Assembly: GCF_000812685.1 (NCBI RefSeq)
Contig: NZ_JWIF01000059.1
Coordinates: forward strand, 62,001 to 126,000
Origin: Halocynthiibacter namhaensis
GTDB taxonomy: Bacteria > Pseudomonadota > Alphaproteobacteria > Rhodobacterales > Rhodobacteraceae
DNA length: 64,000 nt
Reading direction: 5' to 3'
This document shows, piece by piece, positions 44,902 through 54,675 of the stretch. Numbering within the stretch: position 1 is the stretch's first letter; each line of letters opens with the position of its first letter. Made by a program: the position numbers and the translations under genes. Below the pieces are notes generated by a model. The model was given only the letters and a program-made list of their open reading frames with translations, did no database searches and was not told the origin of the DNA.

Positions 44902-45195
44902 ATGAAGAGCAGACCCGCCATCGGATCATTCCTGTATTTTGGAACATGTCTATTTTTAGGCATGTATTTCAGCTTTACGGCCGTTCAAGGTGATGGCGGG
45001 CTATTCCAACGCATCCGGGCAGAAGCGGAAGCCGACAATCTGCGTTCGGATCTATCAGCGTTTCGCGCACAAGTCTCCGAGCTGGAAAATAAAACCCACA
45101 GACTTTCAGATGAATATCTCGACCTAGATCTTCTAGATCAGCAAGCACGCGCCCGCCTTGGTATGGTCCGCGCGGATGAAGTCATCATCCCATAG
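44902..45195 (+). CDS. ftsB: Septum formation initiator FtsB/DivIC-like protein
   Basis: A 97-residue bitopic protein: short cytoplasmic start, one membrane helix (SFLYFGTCLFLGMYFSFTA), then a periplasmic coiled coil (RAEAEADNLRSDLSAFRAQVSELENK in part) and a terminal LLDQQARARLGMVRADEVII typical of FtsB. FtsB links FtsL and FtsQ in the divisome. ATG 44902 has GAGG seven bases upstream. The ftsB-pdhA adjacency is common in Alphaproteobacteria. The promoter region carries a GANTC cluster. Confidence 0.88.
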   Translation: MKSRPAIGSFLYFGTCLFLGMYFSFTAVQGDGGLFQRIRAEAEADNLRSDLSAFRAQVSELENKTHRLSDEYLDLDLLDQQARARLGMVRADEVIIP

Positions 45196-45277
45196 CACCA
45201 GCTAGAACCTAAGTATTTCTTTCGCAATACCCGCGTTTTTGTTTTTTACTCGCAATACGATGCAATTTCAGATATGC

Positions 45278-45297
45278 ATAGTTTAACGCTAAACTAT
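45278..45297 (+). promoter_or_regulatory. 20-bp palindrome upstream of pdhA
   Basis: ATAGTTTA, ACGC, TAAACTAT: eight-base arms pair perfectly and the centre differs from symmetry at one pair. The core TTAACGCTAA differs by one base from TTAGCGCTAA, the core shared with the sites before fda and eno. It lies 37 bases before the pdhA start, where a repressor would block transcription. Confidence 0.55.
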
Positions 45298-45333
45298 CTA
45301 TATTCTATCGCCACTGTCTGGGGGTTCGCATCT

Positions 45334-46329
45334 ATGGCTGCCAAAAAATCCACAAAAAAAACAAATACTTCTAAGGAAGAGTTGTTAGGTCACTACCGTG
45401 AAATGCTTTTGATCCGTCGATTCGAGGAAAAAGCAGGGCAACTTTACGGAATGGGTCTGATTGGGGGGTTTTGTCACCTCTACATCGGGCAAGAAGCCGT
45501 AATTGTAGGCATCGAAGCCGCGACGGAAGAAGGCGACAAGCGCGTCACCTCTTACCGCGACCACGGGCACATGTTGGCATGCGGCATGGACCCAAAAGGC
45601 GTGATGGCAGAATTGACCGGCCGTGAAGGTGGATATTCTAAAGGCAAAGGCGGCTCGATGCATATGTTCTCGAAAGAGAAACATTTCTACGGTGGCCATG
45701 GGATTGTTGGCGCACAGGTTCCAATTGGTGCCGGCCTTGCATTCGCAGACAAATACCTTGGCAATGACCGTGTGAGCTTCACCTACTTTGGCGACGGCGC
45801 TGCCAATCAAGGGCAGGTTTACGAGACATTCAACATGGCGTCGCTTTGGAAACTTCCCGTCATTTTCGTCATTGAAAACAATCAATACGCCATGGGCACA
45901 AGCCAACAACGCGCCTCATCCACCCCAGATCTTTACACACGTGGCGCCGCCTTTGGCATCCCAGGTGAAGAAGTTGACGGCATGGATGTGCTGGCTGTGA
46001 AGGCCGCCGCTGAGAAGGCCATCGCGCATTGTCGTTCCGGCGAAGGTCCCTATATTCTGGAAATGACAACCTATCGCTATCGCGGACATTCGATGTCTGA
46101 CCCCGCGAAATATCGCACCCGCGACGAAGTGCAGAAAGTACGCGAGGAACGTGACGCAATTGAACACGTTCGCGATTTGATTTTGCAGGGTGATCACGCT
46201 TCGGAAGAAGACTTGAAAGCGATCGACAAAGAAATCAAAGCCACTGTGAATGAAGCCGCCGAATTTTCCCGCGAAAGCCCCGAGCCCGCGTTGGAAGAGC
46301 TGTGGACAGACATTTACGCTGAAGCATAA
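45334..46329 (+). CDS. pdhA: Pyruvate dehydrogenase E1 component, alpha subunit
   Basis: A 331-residue ThDP-dependent subunit. The ThDP motif is GDGAANQGQVYETFNMA...NNQYAMGT, the regulatory/active loop is YRGHSMSDPAKYR, and the start MAAKKSTKKTN is a Lys-rich tail usual for this group. ATG 45334 is chosen since the open frame upstream (to 45274) runs through the operator-like palindrome. It heads pdhA-pdhB-pdhC; the E3 gene lpd is not in the window. Confidence 0.95.
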   Translation: MAAKKSTKKTNTSKEELLGHYREMLLIRRFEEKAGQLYGMGLIGGFCHLYIGQEAVIVGIEAATEEGDKRVTSYRDHGHMLACGMDPKGVMAELTGREGGYSKGKGGSMHMFSKEKHFYGGHGIVGAQVPIGAGLAFADKYLGNDRVSFTYFGDGAANQGQVYETFNMASLWKLPVIFVIENNQYAMGTSQQRASSTPDLYTRGAAFGIPGEEVDGMDVLAVKAAAEKAIAHCRSGEGPYILEMTTYRYRGHSMSDPAKYRTRDEVQKVREERDAIEHVRDLILQGDHASEEDLKAIDKEIKATVNEAAEFSRESPEPALEELWTDIYAEA

Positions 46330-46356
46330 AGCGCGGAAAAGACGGAGAAAATAAAG

Positions 46357-47724
46357 ATGGCAATAGAAATCCTGATGCCCGCATTGTCCCCCACGATGGA
46401 AGAAGGCACGCTGGCGAAATGGCTCGTTAAAGAAGGCGACACCGTCCAGTCTGGCGATATTTTGGCCGAGATCGAAACGGACAAAGCCACCATGGAATTT
46501 GAGGCAGTTGACGAAGGCGTGATCGGCAAGATCATGATCGCCGAAGGCACTGCGAATGTGGCCGTGAACACAGCAATCGCATTGATGTTGGAAGATGGCG
46601 AAGACGCAGCGACAGCGGCTGCTTCCCTTACGACACATGTGGCAGAAGCGGCACCTGCAGCCGCCGCACCGGCAGCGCCCGTTGCAGCCGCCCCCGTGGC
46701 AACTGTTGTTCCCGAAGATACTGACATCCCAGCAGGCACCGAGATGCGCGCCACCACCGTGCGCGAAGCTTTGCGCGATGCAATGGCCGAAGAGATGCGC
46801 CGGGATGAAACGGTTTATCTGATGGGCGAAGAAGTCGCTGAATACCAGGGTGCCTATAAAGTATCTCAGGGATTGCTGGACGAGTTCGGCGATCGTCGCG
46901 TGATTGACACGCCAATCACGGAACATGGTTTTACGGGTATCGCAGTCGGCGCAAGTTTCGGCGGGTTGAAACCAATCGTTGAATTCATGACCTTCAACTT
47001 CGCGATGCAGGCCATCGACCATATCATCAACTCAGCCGCGAAAACATTGTATATGTCCGGCGGGCAGATGGGCGCCCCCATGGTGTTTCGTGGGGCAAAT
47101 GGTGCAGCCGCTCGGGTCGGTGCGCAACATAGCCATGACTATGCTGCGTGGTATGCACAAATCCCAGGTTTGAAAGTCGTCATGCCTTATTCCGCCGCTG
47201 ATGCAAAAGGCCTGTTGAAAACTGCGATTCGTGACCCCAACCCTGTTGTGTTCCTAGAGAATGAAATCCTGTATGGTCGCACATTTGATGTGCCTGTGAT
47301 GGATAACTACACCGTGCCATTTGGTAAGGCTCGTATTTGGCGCGAAGGCACAGACGTCACCATCATCAGCTTTGGTATTGGCATGCAATATGCGCTTGAG
47401 GCCGCTGATAAGCTGGCCGAAGACGGAATTTCTGCCGAAGTCATCGACCTGCGGACATTGCGCCCAATTGACTATGACACGATCCTGAATTCCGTCATGA
47501 AAACAAATCGTTGCGTGACCGTTGAGGAAGGGTTCCCCGTTGCATCTATCGGCAACCACTTGTCAGCGACCATCATGGAACGGGCATTCGACTATCTTGA
47601 CGCGCCCGTGATCAACTGCACAGGAAAAGATGTACCAATGCCCTATGCGGCAAACCTTGAAAAGCTAGCGCTTCTGACCACTGATGACGTCATCGCAGCC
47701 GTGAAACAAGTCACCTACCGCTAA
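46357..47724 (+). CDS. pdhB: Pyruvate dehydrogenase E1 component, beta subunit, with N-terminal lipoyl domain
   Basis: A 455-residue fusion. Residues 1-80 are a lipoyl domain with the lipoylated Lys in [11 protein letters not shown]; an Ala/Pro-rich flexible linker (about 85-130) leads to the E1-beta catalytic part ([20 protein letters not shown] onward, with [16 protein letters not shown]). E1-beta normally has no lipoyl domain; the fusion is characteristic of many Alphaproteobacteria. The lipoyl domain is nearly the same as that of the E2 gene that follows. Confidence 0.95.
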   Translation: MAIEILMPALSPTMEEGTLAKWLVKEGDTVQSGDILAEIETDKATMEFEAVDEGVIGKIMIAEGTANVAVNTAIALMLEDGEDAATAAASLTTHVAEAAPAAAAPAAPVAAAPVATVVPEDTDIPAGTEMRATTVREALRDAMAEEMRRDETVYLMGEEVAEYQGAYKVSQGLLDEFGDRRVIDTPITEHGFTGIAVGASFGGLKPIVEFMTFNFAMQAIDHIINSAAKTLYMSGGQMGAPMVFRGANGAAARVGAQHSHDYAAWYAQIPGLKVVMPYSAADAKGLLKTAIRDPNPVVFLENEILYGRTFDVPVMDNYTVPFGKARIWREGTDVTIISFGIGMQYALEAADKLAEDGISAEVIDLRTLRPIDYDTILNSVMKTNRCVTVEEGFPVASIGNHLSATIMERAFDYLDAPVINCTGKDVPMPYAANLEKLALLTTDDVIAAVKQVTYR

Positions 47725-47736
47725 GGGAGAAACGTG

Positions 47737-49017
47737 ATGCCTACAGAAATTCTTATGCCAGCGCTCTCCCCTACTATGGAAGAAGGCACGCTTGCGAAAT
47801 GGTTGGTGAACGAAGGAGACACGGTTCAATCCGGTGACCTTCTCGCCGAAATTGAAACTGACAAAGCCACCATGGAATTCGAAGCCGTCGATGAGGGCGT
47901 GATCGGCAAGATCATGATCCCAAGTGGAACCGAAAACGTGGCCGTGAACACGGTCATTGCCGTTTTGCTTGAAGACGGTGAAAGCGCCAGTGACATCACT
48001 GCACCATCGAAATCTGCTGCGCCTTCCCCACAGACCAATGCGGCCATAGAAACAGCCCCCATTGCTGCTCCCCAACCAACCGCAGTCGCACCTGCGAAAA
48101 CGGGAAATCGCATCTTCGCAACACCGTTGGCCCGCCGGATCGCCGCTGACAAAGGTGTGGATCTGACACAAATCACTGGGTCCGGTCCCCGTGGTCGGAT
48201 CATCAAGGTAGATGTTGAAAGTGCGACAGCTTCTGCTCCAGCATCAGTAGCCGTATCCGGTGCAGCGCCTGTCGCGCTCGCTCAGACACCGGATGCTGCT
48301 ACGGTTGCCCGGATGTATGAAGGGCGCGAGTATGACGAAATCGCTCTGGATGGCATGCGCAAAATTATCGCAGCACGCCTGACAGAAGCAAAGCAAACCG
48401 TCCCTCATTTCTATCTACGCCGTGACATTCAGCTTGATGCCCTGCTTGCATTCCGCAGCCAGTTGAACAAACAGCTGGCCCATCGCGACGTGAAGCTTTC
48501 CGTCAATGATTTCATTATCAAAGCCTGCGCCTTGGCGTTGCAACAAGTGCCAGATGCAAACGCTGTTTGGGCTGGTGATCGGGTCCTTAAGATGAAGGCA
48601 TCAGATGTTGCCGTCGCAGTTGCCATTGAGGGTGGGTTGTTCACGCCCGTCCTGCAAGACTCTGAAATCAAAACACTTTCCTCTCTTTCAACCGAGATGA
48701 AAGATCTTGCGACCCGCGCACGCAATCGCAAACTCGCGCCGCATGAGTACCAAGGCGGCAGCTTTGCGATCTCAAACCTCGGCATGATGGGCATCGATAA
48801 TTTCGATGCGGTCATCAACCCGCCGCATGGTGCGATTTTGGCTGTTGGCGCAGGCAAAAAGAAACCTGTCGTGGACGACAATGGCGATCTTTCTGTGGCC
48901 ACGGTTATGTCCGTGACCCTATCTGTGGATCATCGCGTCATTGATGGGGCACTTGGTGCGGAATTGCTTAACGCAATTGTACAAAACCTTGAAAACCCTA
49001 TGGCCATGTTAGCTTAA
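47737..49017 (+). CDS. pdhC: Dihydrolipoamide acetyltransferase (E2 of pyruvate dehydrogenase)
   Basis: A 426-residue core of the complex. One N-terminal lipoyl domain (Lys in [11 protein letters not shown]), an Ala/Pro linker, a peripheral-subunit binding domain ([20 protein letters not shown] and GSGPRGRI, about 128-165) and the catalytic domain ending with [12 protein letters not shown], where His and Asp are the active site. ATG 47737 follows AAGGGAGAAACGTG. The gene is closed by a bidirectional terminator. Confidence 0.95.
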   Translation: MPTEILMPALSPTMEEGTLAKWLVNEGDTVQSGDLLAEIETDKATMEFEAVDEGVIGKIMIPSGTENVAVNTVIAVLLEDGESASDITAPSKSAAPSPQTNAAIETAPIAAPQPTAVAPAKTGNRIFATPLARRIAADKGVDLTQITGSGPRGRIIKVDVESATASAPASVAVSGAAPVALAQTPDAATVARMYEGREYDEIALDGMRKIIAARLTEAKQTVPHFYLRRDIQLDALLAFRSQLNKQLAHRDVKLSVNDFIIKACALALQQVPDANAVWAGDRVLKMKASDVAVAVAIEGGLFTPVLQDSEIKTLSSLSTEMKDLATRARNRKLAPHEYQGGSFAISNLGMMGIDNFDAVINPPHGAILAVGAGKKKPVVDDNGDLSVATVMSVTLSVDHRVIDGALGAELLNAIVQNLENPMAMLA

Positions 49018-49041
49018 ACATCGCCACATAATGCAATCAAA

Positions 49042-49072
49042 AACGCCCCGTAGATCACTGCGGGGCGTTTTT
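49042..49072. terminator. Bidirectional terminator between pdhC and cysE
   Basis: AACGCCCCG and CGGGGCGTT form a 9-bp stem around TAGATCACTG with A-rich and T-rich flanks on either side. Confidence 0.9.
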
Positions 49073-49089
49073 GGATTATTCAATCGCAG

Positions 49090-49944
49090 TTAGCTGTTCT
49101 CAGCGTCTACAGGCAACGCCTGCTTTCCACTTAACAACTGATCCATCGTGACAGAGGGTTGATCACATCCCGCCTCACCCACGATCTTCGCAGGAACTCC
49201 GGCCACCGTCTTACAAGCTGGAACCTCTTGTAAAACAACCGAACCCGCTGCAATTCGCGAACAATGGCCAACCTTAATGTTCCCAAGAACTTTCGCCCCG
49301 GCACCGATCAAAACCCCATCGCCAATTTTCGGATGACGATCTTCGTCTTCCTTGCCCGTCCCGCCAAGCGTCACGGAATGTAGCATCGACACGTTGTTGC
49401 CCACCACCGCCGTTTCACCAATCACAATGGAATGAGCGTGGTCAATCATGATGCCACGGCCAATACGAGCCCCTGGATGAATATCAATACCAAACGCTTC
49501 CGACACACGCATTTGGAAGAAATATGCGAGATCTCGACGTCCTTCGATCCATAACGCATGACCAATCCGATAGGCCTGAATCGCTTGGAACCCCTTGAAA
49601 AACATCAAAGGTTGCAGCAGTCGATGGCAGGCAGGGTCACGCTCTTCCACTGCGACCAAGTCAGCACGCGCCGCCTGCAAAACATCCGGATGCCGGGCGT
49701 AAACACCATCAGCGACCTCTCGCAACAACTGCTCAGACATTTCTCCAGACGCCAATTTTAAAGCGATACGATACCCTAAGGCTTGGCTTAGGCTTTTATG
49801 ATGAAGAACCGTCGAATGCAGCAAACCACCCAACATTGGCTCTTCAGAATGGGCCTCAGCGGCTTCTGCACGAATACGCTGCCACACCGGGTCAACTGTG
49901 TGAATATCAGACTTAACATTGTGGAACTGTTCGCTCTGCGCCAT
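49090..49944 (-). CDS. cysE: Serine O-acetyltransferase
   Basis: A 284-residue enzyme making O-acetylserine for cysteine synthesis. The N-terminal helical domain is followed by the left-handed beta-helix of hexapeptide repeats (FGIDIHPGARIGRGIMIDHA, then GETAVVGNNVSMLHSVTLGGTG and IGAGAKVLGNIKVGHC, in pieces), with the active-site Asp-His pair in MIDHAHSIVIG. ATG 49944 follows GGAGGACGCGAT. It is downstream of the GTA cluster in the same direction across a 280-base gap, which probably holds its own promoter; I see no gene in that gap. Confidence 0.95.
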   Translation of the reverse strand: MAQSEQFHNVKSDIHTVDPVWQRIRAEAAEAHSEEPMLGGLLHSTVLHHKSLSQALGYRIALKLASGEMSEQLLREVADGVYARHPDVLQAARADLVAVEERDPACHRLLQPLMFFKGFQAIQAYRIGHALWIEGRRDLAYFFQMRVSEAFGIDIHPGARIGRGIMIDHAHSIVIGETAVVGNNVSMLHSVTLGGTGKEDEDRHPKIGDGVLIGAGAKVLGNIKVGHCSRIAAGSVVLQEVPACKTVAGVPAKIVGEAGCDQPSVTMDQLLSGKQALPVDAENS

Positions 49945-50224
49945 ATCGCGTCCTCCGGCGGGAATATCCTATAGACTGGGATCTATGCATTCACGTTACC
50001 ACTGTCGAGCATATCATCGCAGCAAAAGGAAGGATGACTGCATTGAGCGGAATATTAGAAAATTCACACCGCTCATCACCACAAACCAGTAAAAAATTCC
50101 ACATTAGATCCTGAAACCATAACAATTAGGAATTCCCACCTCACGACAAACGTCAAGGAAACCCGGCGAGAGGTCGGTCAACGCGCATCATGATGGTAAC
50201 CCCAGGACAGTCACATGGCCTACG

Positions 50225-53200
50225 TCACTCCACCCGGAAACGCGCTGGCGCTCCGGCTCCATATAGGGCTGAGATCTGCGTCACTTCAATAGTATAGGGA
50301 GCAACGGCAGCATCCGACACTTGCATCGCATTTGTATAAGTAAAACTTTGTACCGTCACTGTTTCTTCCCGCAACAATATTCCATCGTCCCAAATTTTCA
50401 CAAGGTACATCTCGCTTTCTTCCCCCAAAGGCACCTCAAAGCCTTCCCAGCTGTCCCCGTCCACACGTGTACGCCGCACCCAAGTCACGTTCATATCTGC
50501 GCCGTCAGGCATGGCTTTCAAATGGGCCGGAGAATAGGGTCGCAGGCCATTTCCTTTAAAGTTTCCAATGACGTGGATATAAGAAGGGTCATCAACGGGC
50601 CTGCCCGCTGGTCCAACCCTGTAATGACGATCAAGCCCGCGTGCCTCGATCCCACGCTCGATCTGCAGGGGGGCGTTGTCCATCAACACAAACAAACTGC
50701 CCACGGGCCAATCATTGGCAATAATGCCGTCAGATCCCTTTTGCCCACGTAGAAAGCCGCGTAATTCCCACGTGTTTGGCGCAACCAATACAGCTTCCTC
50801 AAACTGGAACAACTCCCATCCATCCGCGGAACCATCGCCAATCGCAGCAAGGTTTGCGCCATTCAAAACCGCAGGCCAATCCGCCGATGACAAGGTACCT
50901 GTGGACAATTTGACGGTCAAAAACGCAGTCCGATCTTTAACCCCAGATGGGGCCTTTTGCAGATCAGACAATGTCGTACCAAATGTCGCGCTTGATGGGA
51001 ACAATCTGTTCACCTCATAGCCGCTGTCGCTTGGCGAACTCATTGCCGCAACCGTGCCAGGCCAAGGTTTCGCAGCGACAGCCAACCAAGGCGCATGCGC
51101 CTCATCGTTGCCGAAAATAAGTGGAAGGTCCATAAAGACGGGAAGCACAGGGACTGGTGCCATGAACGGTCGTAACTTGGGCACGTCCAATGAACTGTCC
51201 CCTGGGACATATACCCCAGGCTCCACACGGATAGCATCAACCAGTTGAAACCCTGATTGTTCCACATGATCAATACGATACATCGCATTTCTGCCCTCTT
51301 CATCCGGCAAATGCACCACGTCCCCAGCCCCAATAGGAAGCCGAGACGGCGGCAATGCAATCCGAACCGTATCGCGGGCAACGCGCGCCTCGGCCAACCA
51401 ACGTTCTGCCACAGCACGCGCTTCGTTTTGGGTCATCGCAAGGGGCAATTCGTTCTGGCTGATCGAATATGTTACCTCATCGGGAAATATCGCCTCCGTC
51501 GACACAGTGTCATAATTTCCACCCGCTTCGACATGATTTAAGCGTATACGCCCCGCAATCTCGGCGGCGGCGGAACGTGTGGTTTGCACCCGAACGTCTT
51601 GCTCTTCTGTCACCGCAAGATCACCTGTCGGAATCTCGGTCGTTGGCCGGCCATCACGCAATTGGAACGTCACAACACCTTCGCGTTCGATCGCATCGAA
51701 CCCGTAAGCCAACATCAGCGGTTGCAACGCCGCACGCGCATCGCGTCCACCATCATCAAGATAACCGCGCACATAGCCATGCAGATCAGAAACATCAAAC
51801 TTGTCCACGCCGGACCTTTGGCAAATCTCTGCAACAACACCGGCCAATGTCCAACCAGAGGCACGCCCATTCAGCCAATGCCCACGGGGATAGTTCACAC
51901 CATCCGACCACAAGGTGCCATTATTGGGAAACCAAGGAAAGGGACGCGCATCCCAAGCCCAAACATGTGCCCGCGACATATCCACCATCTGATAGCCACT
52001 CAGTGCATCCACCGGATTGTTCACCGGATCGGCCCAATAGCTTTGCACAGCGCCCAGCGCGGCACGTTGCATCAACTCATCACGGCTTCCATCCGAATAA
52101 TGTGGCAACCCACTTTCGGAACTTTTCGGATCAAGGAATTTGTTGGGTTCATTGGCACCTTTGTCTATCGCAGCGCAGCCATATTCCATGAACCAGAACG
52201 GTTTTGACCCCGGAACCCATTCATTTGGATCCGCATCACGCAGACCGCCGTTACGGCGATTGTAGTGCAACTTCGTCCACCAACTGTGAATATCCTTATA
52301 GCGAAACACCCATGGCTCATTCTCAGCACCATCTGTGATTGGGGTACGTATCTGCGCCGCCCGTGCTTCCGGAGAATGGTAAAACCAATCATACCCCTCC
52401 CCCCCAGCGACATTCCCTCGCAGGTAATCGGGGTTGTATATTGAACCCCAATGGGCGTCCAAATGTTCCGTTCCCTCACGCCAATCAGACAGTGGCATAT
52501 AATTATCCACGCCGATGAAATCGATATTGGTATCCATCCAAAGCGCATCTAGGTGAAAATATACATCCCCCGATCCATCTTGGGGGTGATAGCCAAAATA
52601 CTCTGACCAATCCGCAGCATAGCCGATCTTCACGTCTGGCCCCAAAATGCTGCGCACATCTGCGGCAAGCGCAATCAATGCCTCCACAGCTGGGAACGTA
52701 TCGTTGGCGCCACGGTATTGCGTCATGCCACGCATCTCTGAGCCAATACAAAACGCATCAACGCCACCGGCCGCCGCGCAAATATGCGCATAGTGAAGGA
52801 TAAAGCGCCGATAGGACCATTCTTCAGGCCCTGTATAGTTAATCACAGTCGTCACAGTGGCGGCATTGTTCTGCCCTACAGAAGCCCCATGCGCGGCAGG
52901 AGGGCTTGCGGAAACCGTAGCCTCAACAAAATCAGTGGCGCTGGCTGTCCCAAAAAACGCAACAACCTCTGCATCCGCGCCAACCTGAGTATCGGTACTC
53001 CCAACTTGGCCTGGTGCCTTGTTACCCGTAATACGTCCTCGCCAAGGCAGACGTGGTTGATCCGTAGCGTCGCTCCATGGGTCAATAAGGCCATTGTCGC
53101 TCAGTTGATCCATCAGAATGAAAGGATACACCACCACATCACGCCCAGCGCTGCTGAGATGCCGAATGGCCTCGATAACCGACTGATCCGTAGGTGTCCC

Positions 53201-54232
53201 CCCATAGACAGTGCGGTCATCCTCTCGTGGTATCAATTCAGCCGTGTTGCGCCTTACTCCACTCACAGCCCAAGGCATCGCAGCAGCATCATTCGTGTTC
53301 TGCTCTACTTTGGGACGCAGCTTACAATGCCCCATACGCAGATCATCGCCGAACCAACTGACGACCAAAGATGTTGACTTACACACTGGCAATGCACTGC
53401 CCAGCGCTCCAACCGAACTTTCCAAATCAGTAAGCCCAGTGGGAGAATTCACATTCGCCCCCCGTAGTTGCCCCGGCCCATCGCTATAATGCACTGGCGT
53501 GGTCGCCAGGCTATATTCCCCCGTTCCCGGGATCAGCGCGATGCCCTGCACACCTTCCGCCAGCGTCTGCGCTTGGGATATGACATCCCCCTCGATACCA
53601 CGCTCAGGGCGCTCCACCTCAAAGGACAGCTGTGGGATGCGATTGCCAAATTGTGCCAGAGGCAAGTCTTCCAGCACGACATAAGCAATCCCCCTATACG
53701 CAGGCGCATTCCCCGTCCCCTCGACGGCTTCGATCTTTAGGTCAGGCATCTGATCACCACGTCCTGTGTAGACGCGCATATTCAGCCCCTCTGCAGAAAT
53801 CTCATCCCCATCAGCCCAGATCCGACCAATACCACTGATCTCGCCCTCAGACACAGCAAGCGCCATGCTAACGCTATATTCGTAACTTGTGACTTTCGGC
53901 CCCTTAGGTGCGCCACCTTTACCGCCCCCACCACTTTGAGACGTGCTTGAGGTTTCCAAAAAGTCAGAAGCCCAAATCACCTGCCCCGCAACGCGCATCG
54001 CCCCGTATAGATGTGGGATTGCGCTGCCCTCAGAGGCACTCATCAACCGAAAGCGGTCAACCTTGCCGGTCTCAACAGGTTCCGCACCGCCCCCCATGAT
54101 CCGCGCATCAATCGCGCGCCCAATGGTTGCCCCAATCGCGCGGCCAATCACAGCACTTGAAAGACCCAATACCGTTCCACCAAAGGCAGACCCCAAAGCC
54201 GCACCAGCAGCACCTAATACAATCGTCGCCAT
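50225..54232 (-). CDS. GTA baseplate/host-contact megaprotein (g15, TIM-barrel tail protein)
   Basis: A 1335-residue tail-tip protein corresponding by size and order to RcGTA g15. A hydrophobic start rich in Gly/Ala (VLGAAGAALGSAFGGTVLGLS) is followed by tail-hub sequence, a glycoside-hydrolase-like TIM barrel (about 420-740, with FCIGSEMRGMTQYRG, IGYAADWSEYFGYHP and PFWFMEYGCAAID) and C-terminal tail modules. The TIM barrel may bind or cut the cell envelope of the recipient. Its ATG overlaps the g14 stop (TGATG). It is the last gene of the cluster before cysE. Confidence 0.9.
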   Translation of the reverse strand: MATIVLGAAGAALGSAFGGTVLGLSSAVIGRAIGATIGRAIDARIMGGGAEPVETGKVDRFRLMSASEGSAIPHLYGAMRVAGQVIWASDFLETSSTSQSGGGGKGGAPKGPKVTSYEYSVSMALAVSEGEISGIGRIWADGDEISAEGLNMRVYTGRGDQMPDLKIEAVEGTGNAPAYRGIAYVVLEDLPLAQFGNRIPQLSFEVERPERGIEGDVISQAQTLAEGVQGIALIPGTGEYSLATTPVHYSDGPGQLRGANVNSPTGLTDLESSVGALGSALPVCKSTSLVVSWFGDDLRMGHCKLRPKVEQNTNDAAAMPWAVSGVRRNTAELIPREDDRTVYGGTPTDQSVIEAIRHLSSAGRDVVVYPFILMDQLSDNGLIDPWSDATDQPRLPWRGRITGNKAPGQVGSTDTQVGADAEVVAFFGTASATDFVEATVSASPPAAHGASVGQNNAATVTTVINYTGPEEWSYRRFILHYAHICAAAGGVDAFCIGSEMRGMTQYRGANDTFPAVEALIALAADVRSILGPDVKIGYAADWSEYFGYHPQDGSGDVYFHLDALWMDTNIDFIGVDNYMPLSDWREGTEHLDAHWGSIYNPDYLRGNVAGGEGYDWFYHSPEARAAQIRTPITDGAENEPWVFRYKDIHSWWTKLHYNRRNGGLRDADPNEWVPGSKPFWFMEYGCAAIDKGANEPNKFLDPKSSESGLPHYSDGSRDELMQRAALGAVQSYWADPVNNPVDALSGYQMVDMSRAHVWAWDARPFPWFPNNGTLWSDGVNYPRGHWLNGRASGWTLAGVVAEICQRSGVDKFDVSDLHGYVRGYLDDGGRDARAALQPLMLAYGFDAIEREGVVTFQLRDGRPTTEIPTGDLAVTEEQDVRVQTTRSAAAEIAGRIRLNHVEAGGNYDTVSTEAIFPDEVTYSISQNELPLAMTQNEARAVAERWLAEARVARDTVRIALPPSRLPIGAGDVVHLPDEEGRNAMYRIDHVEQSGFQLVDAIRVEPGVYVPGDSSLDVPKLRPFMAPVPVLPVFMDLPLIFGNDEAHAPWLAVAAKPWPGTVAAMSSPSDSGYEVNRLFPSSATFGTTLSDLQKAPSGVKDRTAFLTVKLSTGTLSSADWPAVLNGANLAAIGDGSADGWELFQFEEAVLVAPNTWELRGFLRGQKGSDGIIANDWPVGSLFVLMDNAPLQIERGIEARGLDRHYRVGPAGRPVDDPSYIHVIGNFKGNGLRPYSPAHLKAMPDGADMNVTWVRRTRVDGDSWEGFEVPLGEESEMYLVKIWDDGILLREETVTVQSFTYTNAMQVSDAAVAPYTIEVTQISALYGAGAPARFRVE

Positions 54233-54675
54233 CAGTTGCTCTCCTTTGGAAATTCAAACCGGGCCGCTATCTTGCGCTCCCATGGTTGGCTCAGCGGGCT
54301 TTCTGTCACCCCGTGACCACTATAAGCGTGGATGAACGTCGGCGAGACCCCACAGTCCCCCTGTATCCCCAGATGTTTCGCCACAGATCCTTTGCGCATG
54401 CGAAATAACAGCACATCCCCAGCGGCAGGCTTGTCTTTAGGCTTCACCACCAAATGCCGACAGGCCGCACGCCATAACACTTCATCCCGTGAGGGTTCTG
54501 ACCAATCAGCCGTATATGCGGGTACAGCCGCAGGTTCCTGACCAAAGATCTCACGCCAAATCCCGCGCAAAAGCCCCAGACAATCACAGCCAGCCCCTTT
54601 GGCAGATGTTTGATGCAAATATGGCGTGCCAATCCACGCCCGTGCTTTCGATACAATAAGGCGCTTATTATCCAT
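54232..54675 (-). CDS. GTA NlpC/P60-type peptidase (g14)
   Basis: A 147-residue cell-wall peptidase with the catalytic Cys in GAGCDCLGLLRGIW and the His in VAKHLGIQ; ARAWIGTPYLHQ at the start is the typical NlpC/P60 entry. In RcGTA this protein is part of the tail tip and opens peptidoglycan at DNA entry. ATG 54675 overlaps the g13 stop (TGATG); the TTG one codon upstream is less likely. Confidence 0.9.
   Translation of the reverse strand: MDNKRLIVSKARAWIGTPYLHQTSAKGAGCDCLGLLRGIWREIFGQEPAAVPAYTADWSEPSRDEVLWRAACRHLVVKPKDKPAAGDVLLFRMRKGSVAKHLGIQGDCGVSPTFIHAYSGHGVTESPLSQPWERKIAARFEFPKESN

Noticed and set aside
45916-47022. 368-codon minus-strand open frame opposite pdhA-pdhB
   Set aside because: Antisense to conserved catalytic and lipoyl domains; Cys/His/Phe-rich shadow composition.
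49945-50224. RNA gene or hidden small gene in the g15-cysE gap
   Set aside because: I looked for cloverleaf-like pairing and for a start with a ribosome site and found neither; only a short CATCATGATG palindrome.
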